Shown here piece after piece: positions 34,792 through 47,312 of a DNA stretch of 64,000 bases; the first letter of the stretch is position 1, and each line of letters begins with the position of its first letter. Source of the stretch: Lactuca virosa (taxonomy: Eukaryota; Streptophyta; Magnoliopsida; Asterales; Asteraceae); the NCBI GenBank assembly GCA_928212115.1, contig CAKMRJ010005523.1, positions 109,777,332-109,841,331 on the forward strand. Reading direction: 5' to 3'. Both the position numbers and the translations under genes were made by a program. The notes below the pieces were generated by a model. It had not been told where the DNA came from, searched no databases, and saw nothing but the letters and a program-made list of their open reading frames with translations.

Positions 34792-35540
34792 ATGTCTGGT
34801 TTAGACAACAATGATCTTCCCAAACCAAGCTTTCCTAATGAATATGACTTCCCGAGTTTGGCTCATGGAAGTCATACTTCTCTTCCTCCACCTCCTCCAA
34901 TTATTCTCCCTAACCCACAAGTTCAAGGTCACTCAAGCCCTAATGGCAAGCAAGGTCTATGTGTGATCACATCTTAGAGATGAAGTCACATATTGACAAG
35001 CCGGGAGAGTTGGGTGTCAAAGTCTTGAGAAAGTTGGATGTTCAATCACTTTCTAAGTCACATAGTGAGTTCCTTTGGGACTACTATGAAACAGACTATG
35101 ACATGAACCTTAATGATCATATCTATTTGCTTGGTGCTGCTGAATCAACAATGATTTGGAACGATAGTAAAGCAAATTTGATTAGAAGATCAACTTCCCA
35201 AAAACTTTATGGACAGTGACAATGGTGACACTGGAAATCCAGAAAAAGCATTCTCTTCCCAATGGAAAGGGATTGGCCATAGTCAACCCGGTTGACCAAA
35301 TGGTAAAGAGAAAGGCTAAGTCTGAGATAGTCCCATTACCAAAGGGTCCATATGTTTATTTTGCCAAAGGAAGGGGCGTTGATTGCAAAGCTGCCAAATT
35401 TACCTAAGGATGTTAAAGTCAATAAGTTTGACTCTACATCAGGTAGAGCCCATTATCTAACTCTGTTAAGTTCTATTCTGAGATCCTCATTACATGATGT
35501 GACTGGGTCACATGTTGATGTTTTAAGAATCAAAGAATAG
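34792..35540 (+). pseudogene. Element B gag remnant
   Basis: Starts MSGLDNNDLPKPSFPNEYD and passes through a Pro-rich stretch (SLPPPPPIILPNPQ), then breaks into frames at 34959-35219 (HILEMKSHIDKPGELGVKVL) and 35216-35540. The position equals the gag start of Copia A, and LEMKSHID.L.. resembles Copia gag helices, but no zinc knuckle is found. The frames are broken, so no product is expected. Confidence 0.5.
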
Positions 35541-38500
35541 AGAGAAATCTTAAAGGAAGTATATGCTGATTCTGATCGCGAAGGTGGATTTCGATCGCAT
35601 CAGAATTTTGAGCAGTTGCTTAAGAAGTTATGATATATTGCTAAGGAATAGATAACAACAATTTTCCATGTGGATTGTAAGGATAAGTTTTTCCGCAAAG
35701 TTTTAAAATAAAAGAAAATTGTTTAATTTTATTTATTTGAAGTATCCTTACAATGGCATTTGTGGAAAATTGTTGCTTATATGATTCCACTGACAGCAAT
35801 ATTGGAAAATGGATTTGATTCTTTCATTTGTGGTAGTGTCTAAATTTACCAAATCAGGAAAGTTCCTCATCACCCAAGTTTCAATTGGACCGAAACTTGG
35901 AATCATGCAAGTTGAATAGTATGATGAATGAGAACTTTCAAGCATTGGAAAATCAAGACTAATTACTTGTTCACATGGATGTGTGAGTCAAGTGAAGGAC
36001 TAAAGGGATCGAGTACACATTCTTGTGCACTGGTCATGTCCACCACAAAGCTCGTTAAGACTATTTGATTTACTAAAGTTTAGTAAATATGGTTATACTT
36101 ACAAGTTTAAGTATAATTCTGAAACATTGGAAAAGTCTCAATGTATGGCAGAACGAATGGGAAGAATCAAATTAGGCAGAAAGATAAAAGTTTCTCAAAT
36201 CTGAAAAGATGGGAGAGTACTTTAGTATCATGTTTGTGATCATCTTAATGATTTAGAAATCATATCACAATTAGTCCTCTAAAGGTCATCTTAGTGCATT
36301 CTTATGACTAAGAAGAGGAGTCATGAATTGTTGAAATGGTTAGATCAGGAAGATGAGTCATACTTCGTTCCAAAACAATTCTTAGAGTCATACTCCAAGA
36401 TTGTAACTTGAGTGACATATCTTAAAGAAAGGTTTAAAACACTTGTCAAATGTAAGAGTAAAAGTGTCCTACTCTTGTACATTTGAAATTGGTAAGTTGT
36501 GATGTTTTGGATAAAACAAAGACCAACTAAGGCCAATTGTGTGAAGTGTTTGTCTTGATAAAGAATCCGCACTATCTCTTGAATATTTGGCAAGATAGTC
36601 TTATATGTCAAGAGGATAGTGGGAGTCTTAAAGATCCTAAAAAGAATTTCAAGAACTAATCAAGAATAAAACCTGAGGTTCTTCACTAGCACACGACTTG
36701 AGGTTTATAACCTATCGTGTTGACATATTCTGTGCCCATTCCAGTTAAAGTTGGCTTTGCATAGGAGTTCTGAAAGTTCTCAATTGGTTGCATAACAACT
36801 TGGAAGCAATGGCAGGCCCTGTACTGCCAGGTGGCAAGAAGTTAAGATTGCATAAGTTCAGTCCATATGAGTTTGGATTTGTCATTATCCTTGTCTTGTG
36901 ACTATGGTTTTGACGATTCACATGGATAAGAACACATACACCATAAAATCTAAGGGTCATAAGGTTTCTCTCCGATTCATGAAAATGATGGTGAGGAAAC
37001 ACTTCCACCAAGTAGATTTGAAGCAGATGGCAAAAGGTCTAAACAATTGAGACTATGATTACAGCATCCCTTTTCATAGTTCTGAAATTGTTTAGACACA
37101 CATGCATGCTATCTAAGGAAAGGTGTATGATTTTGATAAAGTTTTATCAAAGCATCTCGTATCAGAAATCTGAACTTTGGTAAGAAAGTCAATAAAGTAT
37201 TGATTTCTAGAAGTCCAGCTGATTTCTGAGTACATGTCAAAGCTAGTGGGAGCATAAGTGTTATGCTAATAATCATCATGTTAGTGGGAGCATGATAATT
37301 ATTGTTAGTGTTGCAAGTTAGCAATGTTAATTATAGAAAACAAAAGTTTCAATTCGTGAGGCTGCAGGGATTGAAAAAGTTGTTTTGCTATAATTAAGGG
37401 AGAGGATATACTTCATTTCAGTTCTAAAGGCTTAGATTGAGACCTTAATCATCTTTAGTCAAGAATATATATATGAATTTCATGTTGGATTGGTTCAACT
37501 TAAGGAAATTCTATATATTGCGTTCTCAAAATTCGATTATGATTACGGCATCCCTCTTCATAGTCAAATTTTGAAAACATGGCAAATAAAAATATTGTAG
37601 CAAAAGACTGGTCTAGAATCATGTCTTTATGTGAGACATCATGAATCGTGTACCATTTGCTTTGGGTACAGGATCGATTGCATGTGCTATAATATTTGTC
37701 ATTTCTAAATTTTTCCAAATGCCCAGAGGCATTAAGAAGGGAAAAGGTCTAGAATTGGATATGACTAAAATGATTAAGCAATTGTCGAGGACAATCTGAG
37801 GTTTACCAAAGATTGGTTGCTCTGGGACAGTTGGAAGTATAGTGCTAATTTTGGAAGGACCATATTGACATATTCTGAAAAGAGGCATCTCTTATTCAGA
37901 AGTGATAGTCAAAATGAGAATATGGAGTTGTCTCCATAGGTGGAAGTTATCTGTGTAAGATTAGAAAACTTAATGCAAGAAGCATGTCCAAAGCAATGTA
38001 CTTTGAATATGAGACTTATTTTCCATGGAATTGATCTCCATTGGAATACCTTATAATGACTGTTGACAAGTCTTTGTGACTTTGTACATATTCATTACAG
38101 GAGGGTCAGTGCATATAAGTTTAAAATCTAAACAGATTTCGATAAATGATAGGAATTTCAAATTCTCACATTTTTCGATAAGGATTTGGGAAAGTGAAAA
38201 TAGAATCATTGAAATTATGTTCAATTGGTTTATTTCACAAAGTAAGGATCATAGACAAACATAGAGTGCATACTTGGTGTATGGCAAAGCTATTGTTTAA
38301 GAAAAACATAGTGTACATGCTTGGAGCATGGGACAACTAGTGTTTTTAATTCAAGTATAAAGTTAATAAAACCGAAACAATGAATAATGAGTAATCAGTA
38401 TGGTGATAAATAAAAGTGTTTATTTATATTCATAGGGTTTGATACCATATTTGATTCATTTATTCTTGTGTTTCACTTTGCATGTTTTGACTTCCAGAAT

Positions 38501-39227
38501 AACTAAGTCGCTCTTCCTGAATGATTAAGTTATTCAAACCATCCACAGTCGGTCATATGTTGGAAGTAGATATGAATCAAGACTGTCATGGGTTGGTTTG
38601 TAGAGGTCCAAGTTGGTGGACAAAGTGGTGCTACAACACTCATGAGTGCTCATAAGTTCTGAGTATTGGATTCAACCCACGCTCATTTGAATCACTTCAT
38701 GGATTTTATCACGAGTGATCATGAGACGATAATATCTTATATTCTTAAAACCTAGAGATATGAGTTGTTACTATGAGTTGGTTATATATTGATTGCACGA
38801 AAACGCATTGGTAACTCGATGTTATAAAACGTGCCTTTGTGTATGATTCAACAAGTAGTAGAACAAGCCATATGAGTCGAAGTTTATCCATTCCTTTTAC
38901 CTTCGGGATAAAAGCGATATCTGTGGGCCCCTCGATGATTTAGCGATGACACATGTGAGTGCTTGGCTAAGCCAGGACTGATTTGATTTGTTCAATCAGT
39001 CAGTCATCATAAATCGAAAATCGGGAAACAACAAATGGACAGAGAGAATGATTATAATCCATGTCTCAGTCTATATGATATCTAGAATGGAGGAATATAT
39101 GATCCCTTATCTAATGGACAAGTCATTGACAAGGTCAGAGTTCGACAGCGGCTTTAAGAGCTACGATTGCCAGTTAGGTTTTGAAGTCATACTCAATAAT
39201 AGTTTTAGACTTATCCAAGTGGGAGCC
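35541..39227 (+). other. Non-coding internal region of element B
   Basis: No protease, integrase, reverse transcriptase or RNase H motif in any frame. GATTACGGCATCCCTCTTCATAG recurs (about 37059, 37540) and near 34675. About 37780-39227 is similar, in opposite orientation, to 62380-63790 of element C, so the non-coding sequence is a family property, not random decay. It ends in a polypurine tract, GTGGGAGCC, before the 3' LTR. Confidence 0.7.
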
Positions 39228-39979
39228 TGTTGGATTAATGTCTAAGTCCATAACTATATTTGGTATGTACTTGACCCGACCCGGCATGGTCCATTTGGGT
39301 TGCACTTCACCGGCACAATTTATATGGATAGTCTTTTGAGAATAGTATATTTATGATTTATATTAATATATTATAAGTTCTAATATATTAATATGGAATC
39401 ATATTATTTAATTAGTATTGATCAAGAATTAATTTAGAATTAATTAAGTGATCAAAAAGAACTAATTAAATATGGACTCTTATATATATGGAATGGGCCA
39501 AGTTCATTTAGGTTGGGCTAAGCTTTCATGGATGGTCCATGGAGCTTTTAACCCATGGATCCTATGTAAATGAAAGGTCATGGGTATTAGGGTTTACATG
39601 GATGTAACCCTAATCCTCCATAATATATAAAGGGGTCCTTGGCTCACAAAATTGACACAAGTGTGTGAAAATAAGAGTGGGCCGATTTTAGTGTGCATAC
39701 ATATTCTCTCAAGTTCTTCCAAGGTGTTTTGGTGATTTGTGATTCCATTTGAGGCTTCCACACTATTGGGGCTAAGCTCTTAAAGCTTGAAGACATCAAG
39801 CTACATCAAAAGGTATGTCATCTAACTAGAACTTTGTAGTATAGGTGCTTCATAATATGCTAGTTAGGATGAAACCTTGGAATAGTTAATATTTGCATGT
39901 ATAATAGAGAAAACATAGATCCAAGGTTTATAGGGTTGCATGTACACCATAGGAGTGTTAGAATGCTCAAAACCCAACA
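39228..39979 (+). repeat. 3' LTR of B
   Basis: 752 bases, TGTTGG..CCAACA, same length as the 5' copy with no indels seen. Confidence 0.93.
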
Positions 39980-39984
39980 GAAGG

Positions 39985-42983
39985 TACCCGATCTGGGTCA
40001 GCATTTTGCTCGGCCGCCAGAGCGAGACAGAGTCTGCAACAGGGTTGTAGGGGTTTTGTGGCGTATNNNNNNNNNNNNNNNNNNNNNNNNNNNNNNNNNN
40101 NNNNNNNNNNNNNNNNNNNNNNNNNNNNNNNNNNNNNNNNNNNNNNNNNNNNNNNNNNNNNNNNNNNNNNNNNNNNNNNNNNNNNNNNNNNNNNNNNNNN
40201 NNNNNNNNNNNNNNNNNNNNNNNNNNNNNNNNNNNNNNNNNNNNNNNNNNNNNNNNNNNNNNNNNNNNNNNNNNNNNNNNNNNNNNNNNNNNNNNNNNNN
40301 NNNNNNNNNNNNNNNNNNNNNNNNNNNNNNNNNNNNNNNNNNNNNNNNNNNNNNNNNNNNNNNNNNNNNNNNNNNNNNNNNNNNNNNNNNNNNNNNNNNN
40401 NNNNNNNNNNNNNNNNNNNNNNNNNNNNNNNNNNNNNNNNNNNNNNNNNNNNNNNNNTCCGAGGATCGACGATCTGTTTCGATCAGTTGCAAGGTGCATC
40501 TTGGTTTTCCAAGATCGATTTGAGATCCGGATATCATCAGATGAGAGTTTGGGAGGAAGATATTCAGAAGACAGCATTTAGGACTCGTTATGGGCATTAC
40601 GAGTTCGTGGTGATGCCTTTTGGGCTCACCAATGCACCGACAGTGTTCATGGATCTCATGAACCGAGTATGCAGGCCTATGTTGGATCGATCGGTGATCG
40701 TGTTCATCGACGATATCTTGGTGTATTCGAGATCCAGAGAGCAGCATGAGGAGCATTTGAGAGAGATCCTTGGAGTATTGAGATCGGAGGGGCTTTACGC
40801 CAAATTCTCCAAGTGTGATTTCTGGTTACGAGAGGTCCAGTTCTTGGGGCACCTCGTTAATCAGAATGGGATATGGTCGATCCGGCAAGATTGAGGTTGT
40901 TATGAGTTGGGGAGTGCCGAGATCCCCCACCGAGATCAGGAGTTTTCTGGGATTGGCCGGCTACTATCGGAGATTTATCAGAGATTTCTCCAAGATTGAT
41001 GTTCCTCTCACCAGATTGACCCGGAAGGGCGTTACTTTTACTTGGGGTCCCGAGCAGCAGACCTCGTTCGAGACTCTTCGCCAGAGATTGTGCGAAGCCC
41101 CGGTATTAGTCCTTCCTGAGGATGGAGGACTTTGTGGTTTACTATGATGCGTCTATATATGGGTTGGGTGCGGTGCTTATGCAGAGAGGGCACGTGATAG
41201 CATATGCATCGAGGCAGTTGAAGCCTCATGAGGCGAGGTATCCCACCCACGATCTAGAGCTGGGGGCGGTGGTGTTCGCCCTCAAGATCTGGCGCCACTA
41301 TTTGTACGAGGTTCGGTGTACCATATACACGGACCACAATAGCCTGAAGTATCTTATGGATCAGCCCAACCTGAATATGCGTCAGAGGAGGTGGCTGGAT
41401 GTAGTGAAAGACTATGATTATGAGATCTTGTATCACCCGGTCAAGGCTAACGTGGTAGCCGACTCCCTGAGCCGCAGATCAGAGAGTGCCCCGATCCGAG
41501 ATGTGTGTATGAGGATGACAGTGATGACTCCAGTTTTGGATACCATACGAGAGGCCCAGGCGGAGGCCGTGATACCGGAGAACCGCAAGAGAGAACGGGT
41601 GAGTGGACAAGTATCCGAGTTTGTGACGAATAACCGAGGACTTATGACCTTCTGAGGGCGGATTTGGGTGCCCTATACGGGCGGAGCTCGGCGTATACTG
41701 TTGGAGGAGGCGCACAGATCGAGATTTCTCGATCCATCCCGGGCCACTAAGATGTATTTGGACCTGAAGAGAGATTACTGGTGGCCCTGTATGAAGAGGA
41801 ATGTTGCTTGGATAGTTGAGAGGTGCTTGACTTGCCTCCGGGTCAAGGCAGTGCACCAGCGACCACATGGTCCATTGCAGCCTCTGGAGATTCCCCAGTG
41901 GAAGTGGGAACAGATTTCGATGGACTTTATCACCAAACTACCGAGGACTGCGCGTGGAGTCGACGTGATTTGGATAATTGTGGACCGACTGACGAAGAGT
42001 GCTCACTTCCTTGCTATAAGTAAGAGCTCTTCTGCGGAGAGGTTGGCAGAGATTTATGTGAGAGAGGTGGTAGCTCGGCATGGGGTGCCGATCTCTATTG
42101 TGTCAGACCGAGACGTGCGTTTCACTTCCAGGTTTTGGAAGAAATTTCATGAGGAATTGGGCACGCGCTTACATTTCAGTACTGTGTATCACCCACAGAC
42201 AGACGGGCAGAGTGAGCGGACGATCAAGACACTTGAGGACATGTTACGAGCATGCGTCATGGACTTCAGAGGAAGTTGGGATGCCTACATACCGTTGGCC
42301 GAGTTTTCTTACAACAATAGCCACCATTCGAGTATTGGTATGCCTCCCTTTGAGCTTCTTTATAGGAGGAGGTGTCGGACTCCCATTTGCTGGGGAGAAG
42401 TGGGTCAGAGGGTGATGGGCAGCACGGAGATAGTGTTGAAGATGATTGAGCAGATTCAGCTAGTCAGGCAGAGATTGCTGACGGCCCAAAGCCGCCAAAA
42501 GAGTTATGCGGACATGCGACTGTCCGAGCTAGAGTTTCAGGTCAGAGATTTTGTGCTCCTGAAGGTATCCCCATGGAAGGGGGTGATCCGGTTCAGGAGG
42601 CGGGGCAAGCTGGGGCCCCGATATATCGGTCCGTTCAGAGTGACCACCAAAGTGGGTAAGGTAGCATACCAGTTGGAGCTACCCGCGGAGTTGAGTCAGA
42701 TTCATAACACCTTCCACGTGTCCCAGCTGAGGAAGTGTGTGGCCGATGAGATGGCAGTGGTACCGCAGAAGAAATTCAGGTGCATGCGAGCCTGAATTAC
42801 ATTGAGAGGCCGACCGTGATTCTAGATCGAAAGGTGAAGGTTCTGAGGAACAAAGAAGTGCCCCTGGTTCAGGTCCAGTGGCAACATCGGAAGGGATCTG
42901 ATTTGACGTGGGAGCCGGAGTCAGAGATGCGGGAGCAGCATCCTGAGCTATTTGCGGAGCATGACTTCGAGGGCGAAGTCTGA
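39985..42983 (+). pseudogene. Element E pol: reverse transcriptase, RNase H, integrase, chromodomain-like tail
   Basis: Resumes after B with the protease-RT linker (SGSAFCSAARARQ), then the N gap. After it comes reverse transcriptase (WFSKIDLRSGYHQ, FVVMPFGLTNAPTVF, catalytic VFIDDILVYS), with a frameshift right after the gap (extra T near 40480) and others near 40880 and 41115. RNase H follows (VVYYDASIYGLGAVL, YTDHNSLKYL), a stop at 41655, then integrase (41668-42795) with the HHCC-type end (CLTCLRVK), catalytic core (SMDFI, VSDRDVRF, HPQTDGQSERTI) and GPFRV tail. A last frame to 42983 gives NYIERPTVILDRKVK and DLTWEPE, the chromodomain-like end. Not translatable as one protein. Confidence 0.92.
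40067..40457. other. Assembly gap (391 N)
   Basis: The gap lies where the first part of reverse transcriptase should be. The missing piece in related elements is about 400 bases, so the gap length is about right. Any reading frame across it is an artefact. Confidence 1.
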
Positions 42984-42987
42984 TTCA

Positions 42988-43000
42988 AGTGGGGGAGAAT
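42988..43000 (+). promoter_or_regulatory. Polypurine tract of element E
   Basis: AAGTGGGGGAGAAT ends directly at the 3' LTR start. Confidence 0.85.
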
Positions 43001-43272
43001 TGTAACATCCGGTTTTCTAGGTATATTATTCTCATTATTTAATTTGAGAATCTTGGAGAGACTCGACGAGTTGACGCCTCAACTCGTCGAGTAGGATCAT
43101 GACTTGTGACGTATATTAATGAATGGACTCGACGAGTCTGTGAGCCGACTCGCCGAGTCAGCACTGTTGAGGGAAACCCTAATTTAGCGGGCTTGTGGCC
43201 TATATAAAGGCACTTATAGCCTCCCTTTGGCGACCACACTTCCCTGAGAAACCCTAAACGACACTTGAGCTC

Positions 43273-43350
<78 letters not shown>

Positions 43351-44102
43351 AACTTTGAGATCTTTGGTGCATTTGTGGAAGGGAGAAGAGAGTTTTCAAG
43401 CAAGGAGTAAAGGTGGGGCATTGGATCTGCAAATACTCGTCCAGGAGCTTCTGTTTAAGGTATCAAGTTCGAACCTTTCCTTCTGATTAAGTAGATGACA
43501 TTTTTGGGAGATTAGGGCTCCTTTTTGTGTATATATTGGGACTTGAAAGGTTTGGGGTTCATGGGGGAAGCTTGAACTCCAGATCTGGACTGTAGGAGAC
43601 CCTTAACATCTAAAGGTTCAAGCTTTATTCTGATTTGGTGAAGTCCTTGTGAGAAAAACCTTTGTTAAGGCATGATCTTGGCATTTCTTGCCCAAAATGT
43701 CATGCATGGACGTAAAGTCTATGACTTTACGTGATATTTGAGCCCTGAGAATGTGGATCTAGAGTTTGAGGAAGTATTCCGCCTTAAAATCGTCTGAATG
43801 CAAGCTGAGTCTTAATAGACTCGCCGAGTTGATGAGCCGACTCGACGAGTAGCTTAGGGTTTGTCCGATGAGTTGAATCGCGCTATAACTCGACGAGTTA
43901 GGGGTTAACTCGACGAGCTGGACCGACTTGATTGTACACACACACACACACCTGAGCTGGAGTTATATTTTTATGGATCCTGGATTGTGATAATTACTTT
44001 TTGAAAACTATGTTGATGACTGATATTTGGAGTTTTTGATATATGTGACATACGTTTTGGTATAAATGAAAATGAAAAATTTGTTTGAAAATTTACGTCG
44101 TT
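43001..44102 (+). repeat. 3' LTR of element E, internally deleted; last 3 bases at 56508-56510
   Basis: Starts TGTAACATCC like the 5' copy. At 43922-43924 it jumps from the 5'-LTR equivalent of 29411 to that of 30090, losing about 678 bases; ACC is present at both original borders. Palindrome pairs at 43061-43071/43082-43092 and 43127-43137/43148-43158 are all perfect, 21 bases centre to centre. TATA box at 43201. Element G interrupts it after 44102. Confidence 0.9.
43275..43348. repeat. (AG)n microsatellite in the E 3' LTR
   Basis: About 37 units, against about 17 at the same place in the 5' LTR (28800-28834). The two were identical at insertion, so this is expansion or contraction since then. 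Confidence 0.95.
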
Positions 44103-45488
44103 TGTTTGGCTGTCAAACCAACAAATAATGGGATAAAGAATATTAATAAAGCTCAAGTCACTGCTATTTCTTATACTAAATATAGTATAAAAGTAAGCAG
44201 GGTCGGTCCACAGGAATACAGGACTTCTTATCTTGCCATATTTTCACACATAATACAAATAATATTAAAATGGGGGATTGTGTTAGAACTAGATTTAAAC
44301 TTCATAAATAAACAAGATTGTTAACAGAATTTAGTAAAAGAAATACATTTCCGATTCTGATTCTTATACATGTATTATGTTGAAAGATGCAAAATGAATA
44401 TGATTATGTTCTATCTAGGTTGGTAATTTAGATACTAATAAAATCTAATATCTAAGTTGACAAAAATTGTTTTATTCAAAACATGTTCTTCAAATAAAAC
44501 TTCATTTAATTGATTTAATTCAAATAAGCTCTTTCTTTAAATCATTAAATGACTTTAAGTTCTTGCAACAATTACCAACAATATTCAATATTCCTCATAA
44601 GCTTGGGATTATGAACATTTAATCTTTGATTACACTCAGTTTGATTCAATTACAATCAATTAAGTGCATGTTACTAACATCAAATCATAAAACATATACG
44701 AATTTTACAATTTGATTAACTAGATTGATAAAAACCCTAATTCATTGATCAAGTGAAAAAGAGAATAAACCAAACACTTGATTAAGATCAAATCAAAGAT
44801 TACTAGATGTTAAACACAAATCAAGTTCAAGTTACAACCTAACAACACATACTTAAGAATTCAGATTCGGAAATGATTTTGAAATCAACCACACATGTCT
44901 AGGTTAAACTACAAATCAAACAAGTTTAAACTTCAAATTGACTTACAAAAAGGAAATTAAAGTGTTTCCAAGTGTTAATCTACTTCCAAAAGCTCTGAAA
45001 ATCGCCTTCTCTCTGCCCAAAATCCGACCTAACCTCCAAAAAAACTGATTGTCTGAATTATATAAGAGTAAAACTACTTTAAAAACTGTCGAGACGTTTA
45101 CACGGCCCGTGTAAATTAAAGGGTGCCATTTACACGACCGTGTAAACAAGAAAAGTAGAATGCTCTTGCATATGCGTTTACACGGCCCGTGTAAGCTATA
45201 AGCCATCATTTACACGGCCGTGTAAATGTCTGAAAGGCATAAATCTTCATTTCTTCATTCTCTCTCCCTTCAATGCTCCAAAACTTCTGAAACTTTATCT
45301 CTAACTCTTTTTAACTTCCTCCATCAAGATCCAACCTTCAAAAGTCCCTGAAATATCATAAAAGTGTGTGAATGGAATTGCATCATGAAAAATCCCGAAA
45401 AATATGCAAAATGCATGAGTTTAAACCTAAATGCAATGCACTTTTATGAACTAAAACTACAAAATGAATGCATGAAATGCATCTAACA
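44103..45488 (-). repeat. 3' LTR of element G (1386 bases)
   Basis: Minus-strand ends TGTTAGATGC..GCCAAACA. TATA-like TTATATAA at about 45057-45064 (minus). Two palindrome pairs lie upstream of it: 45097-45115 with 45129-45146, and 45177-45194 with 45209-45226, each exactly 31.5 bases centre to centre. Confidence 0.93.
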
Positions 45489-45504
45489 AATCTCCCCAAG
45501 CTTG
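45489..45504 (-). promoter_or_regulatory. Polypurine tract of element G
   Basis: Reads CAAGCTTGGGGAGATT on the minus strand, directly before the 3' LTR. Confidence 0.75.
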
Positions 45505-47312
45505 AACCTTTCTTGTCCTCAAGAAAGAACAAGAAGATTTAAACTAGAGAAAATAAAATAGAATAGAAGAAAAGAAAATTAAAGTTAAAACTATTTGAAA
45601 CTTAATGCATGAAATCAAAACAAACATGAAAAGATCCAACCCAATTACCCTGTTTTGTACCATAGTTGAGAATGTACCTGTCATGCCTTGAGTCAACTTG
45701 GCTTTAGTCTCAAAATATTATATGATAATAGAAACAAGACTTTGACCACTCCCTAATACAACTCAACAGAATCAAAGATCACAACACTTTTTTTTCTTTT
45801 CAATATCATCAAGTCAATTCTTGGAACAAATTATGGTCTTACTCTCGTGAAATTATATGTGACAAAACATGCTCAACCATCTTTGTTTCATAAAATATAA
45901 CAATGTCCGATTCCAGCTATTTGTTGGTCAACAACAATCTTTTTCTGAAAAATCTTTTCTAAAAAATTCCCTAATATTTATCCAGATTGGTTACAAACTT
46001 CAAACCACTTACACCAGCCAAAGTAATTAACATTCAGTCCAATGTCATAAGTTCAAATCCAAGTCCAAGGGAATCTTTTGACAGCCAAGTATTTTTCCTA
46101 AACACAATATTCAATTAAACTATAAACACAATTATATACAAACTTCTTAATTAATTTTTTTTTACAAATAAAGCTCATGGCTTTCTTTGAAATCCGTGTA
46201 ACGGGCTTCCAACCAACACATCCAAATCAAATGACCTTAGTGTGCTAGATTTAAAGAGATCCCTCGGGTTTACTTGCCCGAACCTCAAAGGCCACAGATT
46301 AGCTTTATTTGCTATTATTAAGTTCATGACTTTCTATGGAACCCATGTAACAAATTTTCAACTCAATCAGTCCCAAACAATTTAGCTTTAGGCGATTAGG
46401 TGTAAAACACCCCTCAGAGTTTACTTGTTCGAATCCCAAAGGTCACAGATTAACTTAATAATAGTTTTTTTTTTAAGTAACACAAATACAAATAACTAAG
46501 TTAACACATAACACTCTTATTAATTAATTTATTTATTTGACCAATTTCTTTATATTTTCGTCCTTGACTTTTCTATTGTGGGACATCTCACGGTCTATTA
46601 CCGTGAGGACTTCTAAGACATTTTTCAGGGGACTAAAGGTTAACATGCAAAGACCCGTAAGTATAGTTGAAAGCTATGTCCCCAAGCAGGGTATATAAAA
46701 GGGAATGAATAGAAAGGACTTTTAAGAGCGCTGGAAGGCTCGGGACATTGAAATTTTGTATTCTTTTTATGAATTTTTGAATTTGGCATTTTGAGTTCAA
46801 TTGAGCATTTACTACTCATAAGACCAGTCATATGTCCCAAAGAATTAACTCATACATGCTGTTATGCTCCAATGTTGACAAGCTTCTCACTTTCTGTTTT
46901 GCACAAGTAGCTTCGGGAGGTGTGTTCGTGTGCGATTAACTTGCTTTTAGATTCTCAATAAAAAGAGCAAGTCTAATCTCAAGGCACATGACTCACTTAC
47001 CAGCTCAACTGTTTTGAAAAGATTCGGTTGCTTGGGATTGGATCGTTTTTTTTAATTATGCAATGAATGCAATGCAAAAATTTAGATGCAAACAAAATGC
47101 AAAGAAAATAATAAAAATTAGAATAGAAAGAAAATCTTTTTGGTTTTTGAAAAATTTTCTATGCAGGAAAATGAACAAGAAAATAAAAATTAATGCAATA
47201 TGTACAAAATTAATGCAACCTACATGCAACGGAATTTATGCATGGATGGATGCCCCTCCCCAAGCTTAAAATATAGCATCGTCCTCGATGTTGGGAGAGA
47301 GGCATAGCCGGC
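45505..47312 (-). other. Non-coding 3' region of element G
   Basis: 1.8 kb between the third frame and the polypurine tract, AT-rich, without domains. It includes two related segments near 46160-46310 and 46320-46460 (GGCTTCCAACC../CAACTC.., GGGTTTACTTGCCCGAA / GAGTTTACTTGTTCGAA, AAAGGCCACAGATTA / AAAGGTCACAGATTA), an old 150-base duplication. Long 3' non-coding regions are usual in Athila elements. Confidence 0.65.

Larger units (their letters stand above)
32449..39979 (+). mobile_element. Copia-type element B, non-autonomous, inserted in pol of E
   Basis: Two 752-base LTRs (32449-33200 and 39228-39979) start TGTTGGATTAATG and end CTCAAAACCCAACA (first copy mutated to CCCAAAA). Target duplication GAAGG at 32444-32448 and 39980-39984. 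By eye the LTRs differ at about seven positions (0.9%), so the insertion is recent, yet the 6 kb inside has no pol domain. It resembles a large retrotransposon derivative that relies on another element. Confidence 0.92.

Noticed and set aside
39864..40894. Frames of 200-278 residues across the N run
   Set aside because: The middle is unknown bases; only the part after 40458 is real reverse transcriptase sequence.
43001..44102. A second, separate solo LTR of the E family
   Set aside because: Polypurine tract before it, the CATAA duplication at 28516/56511 and matching orientation show that it is the 3' LTR of E.
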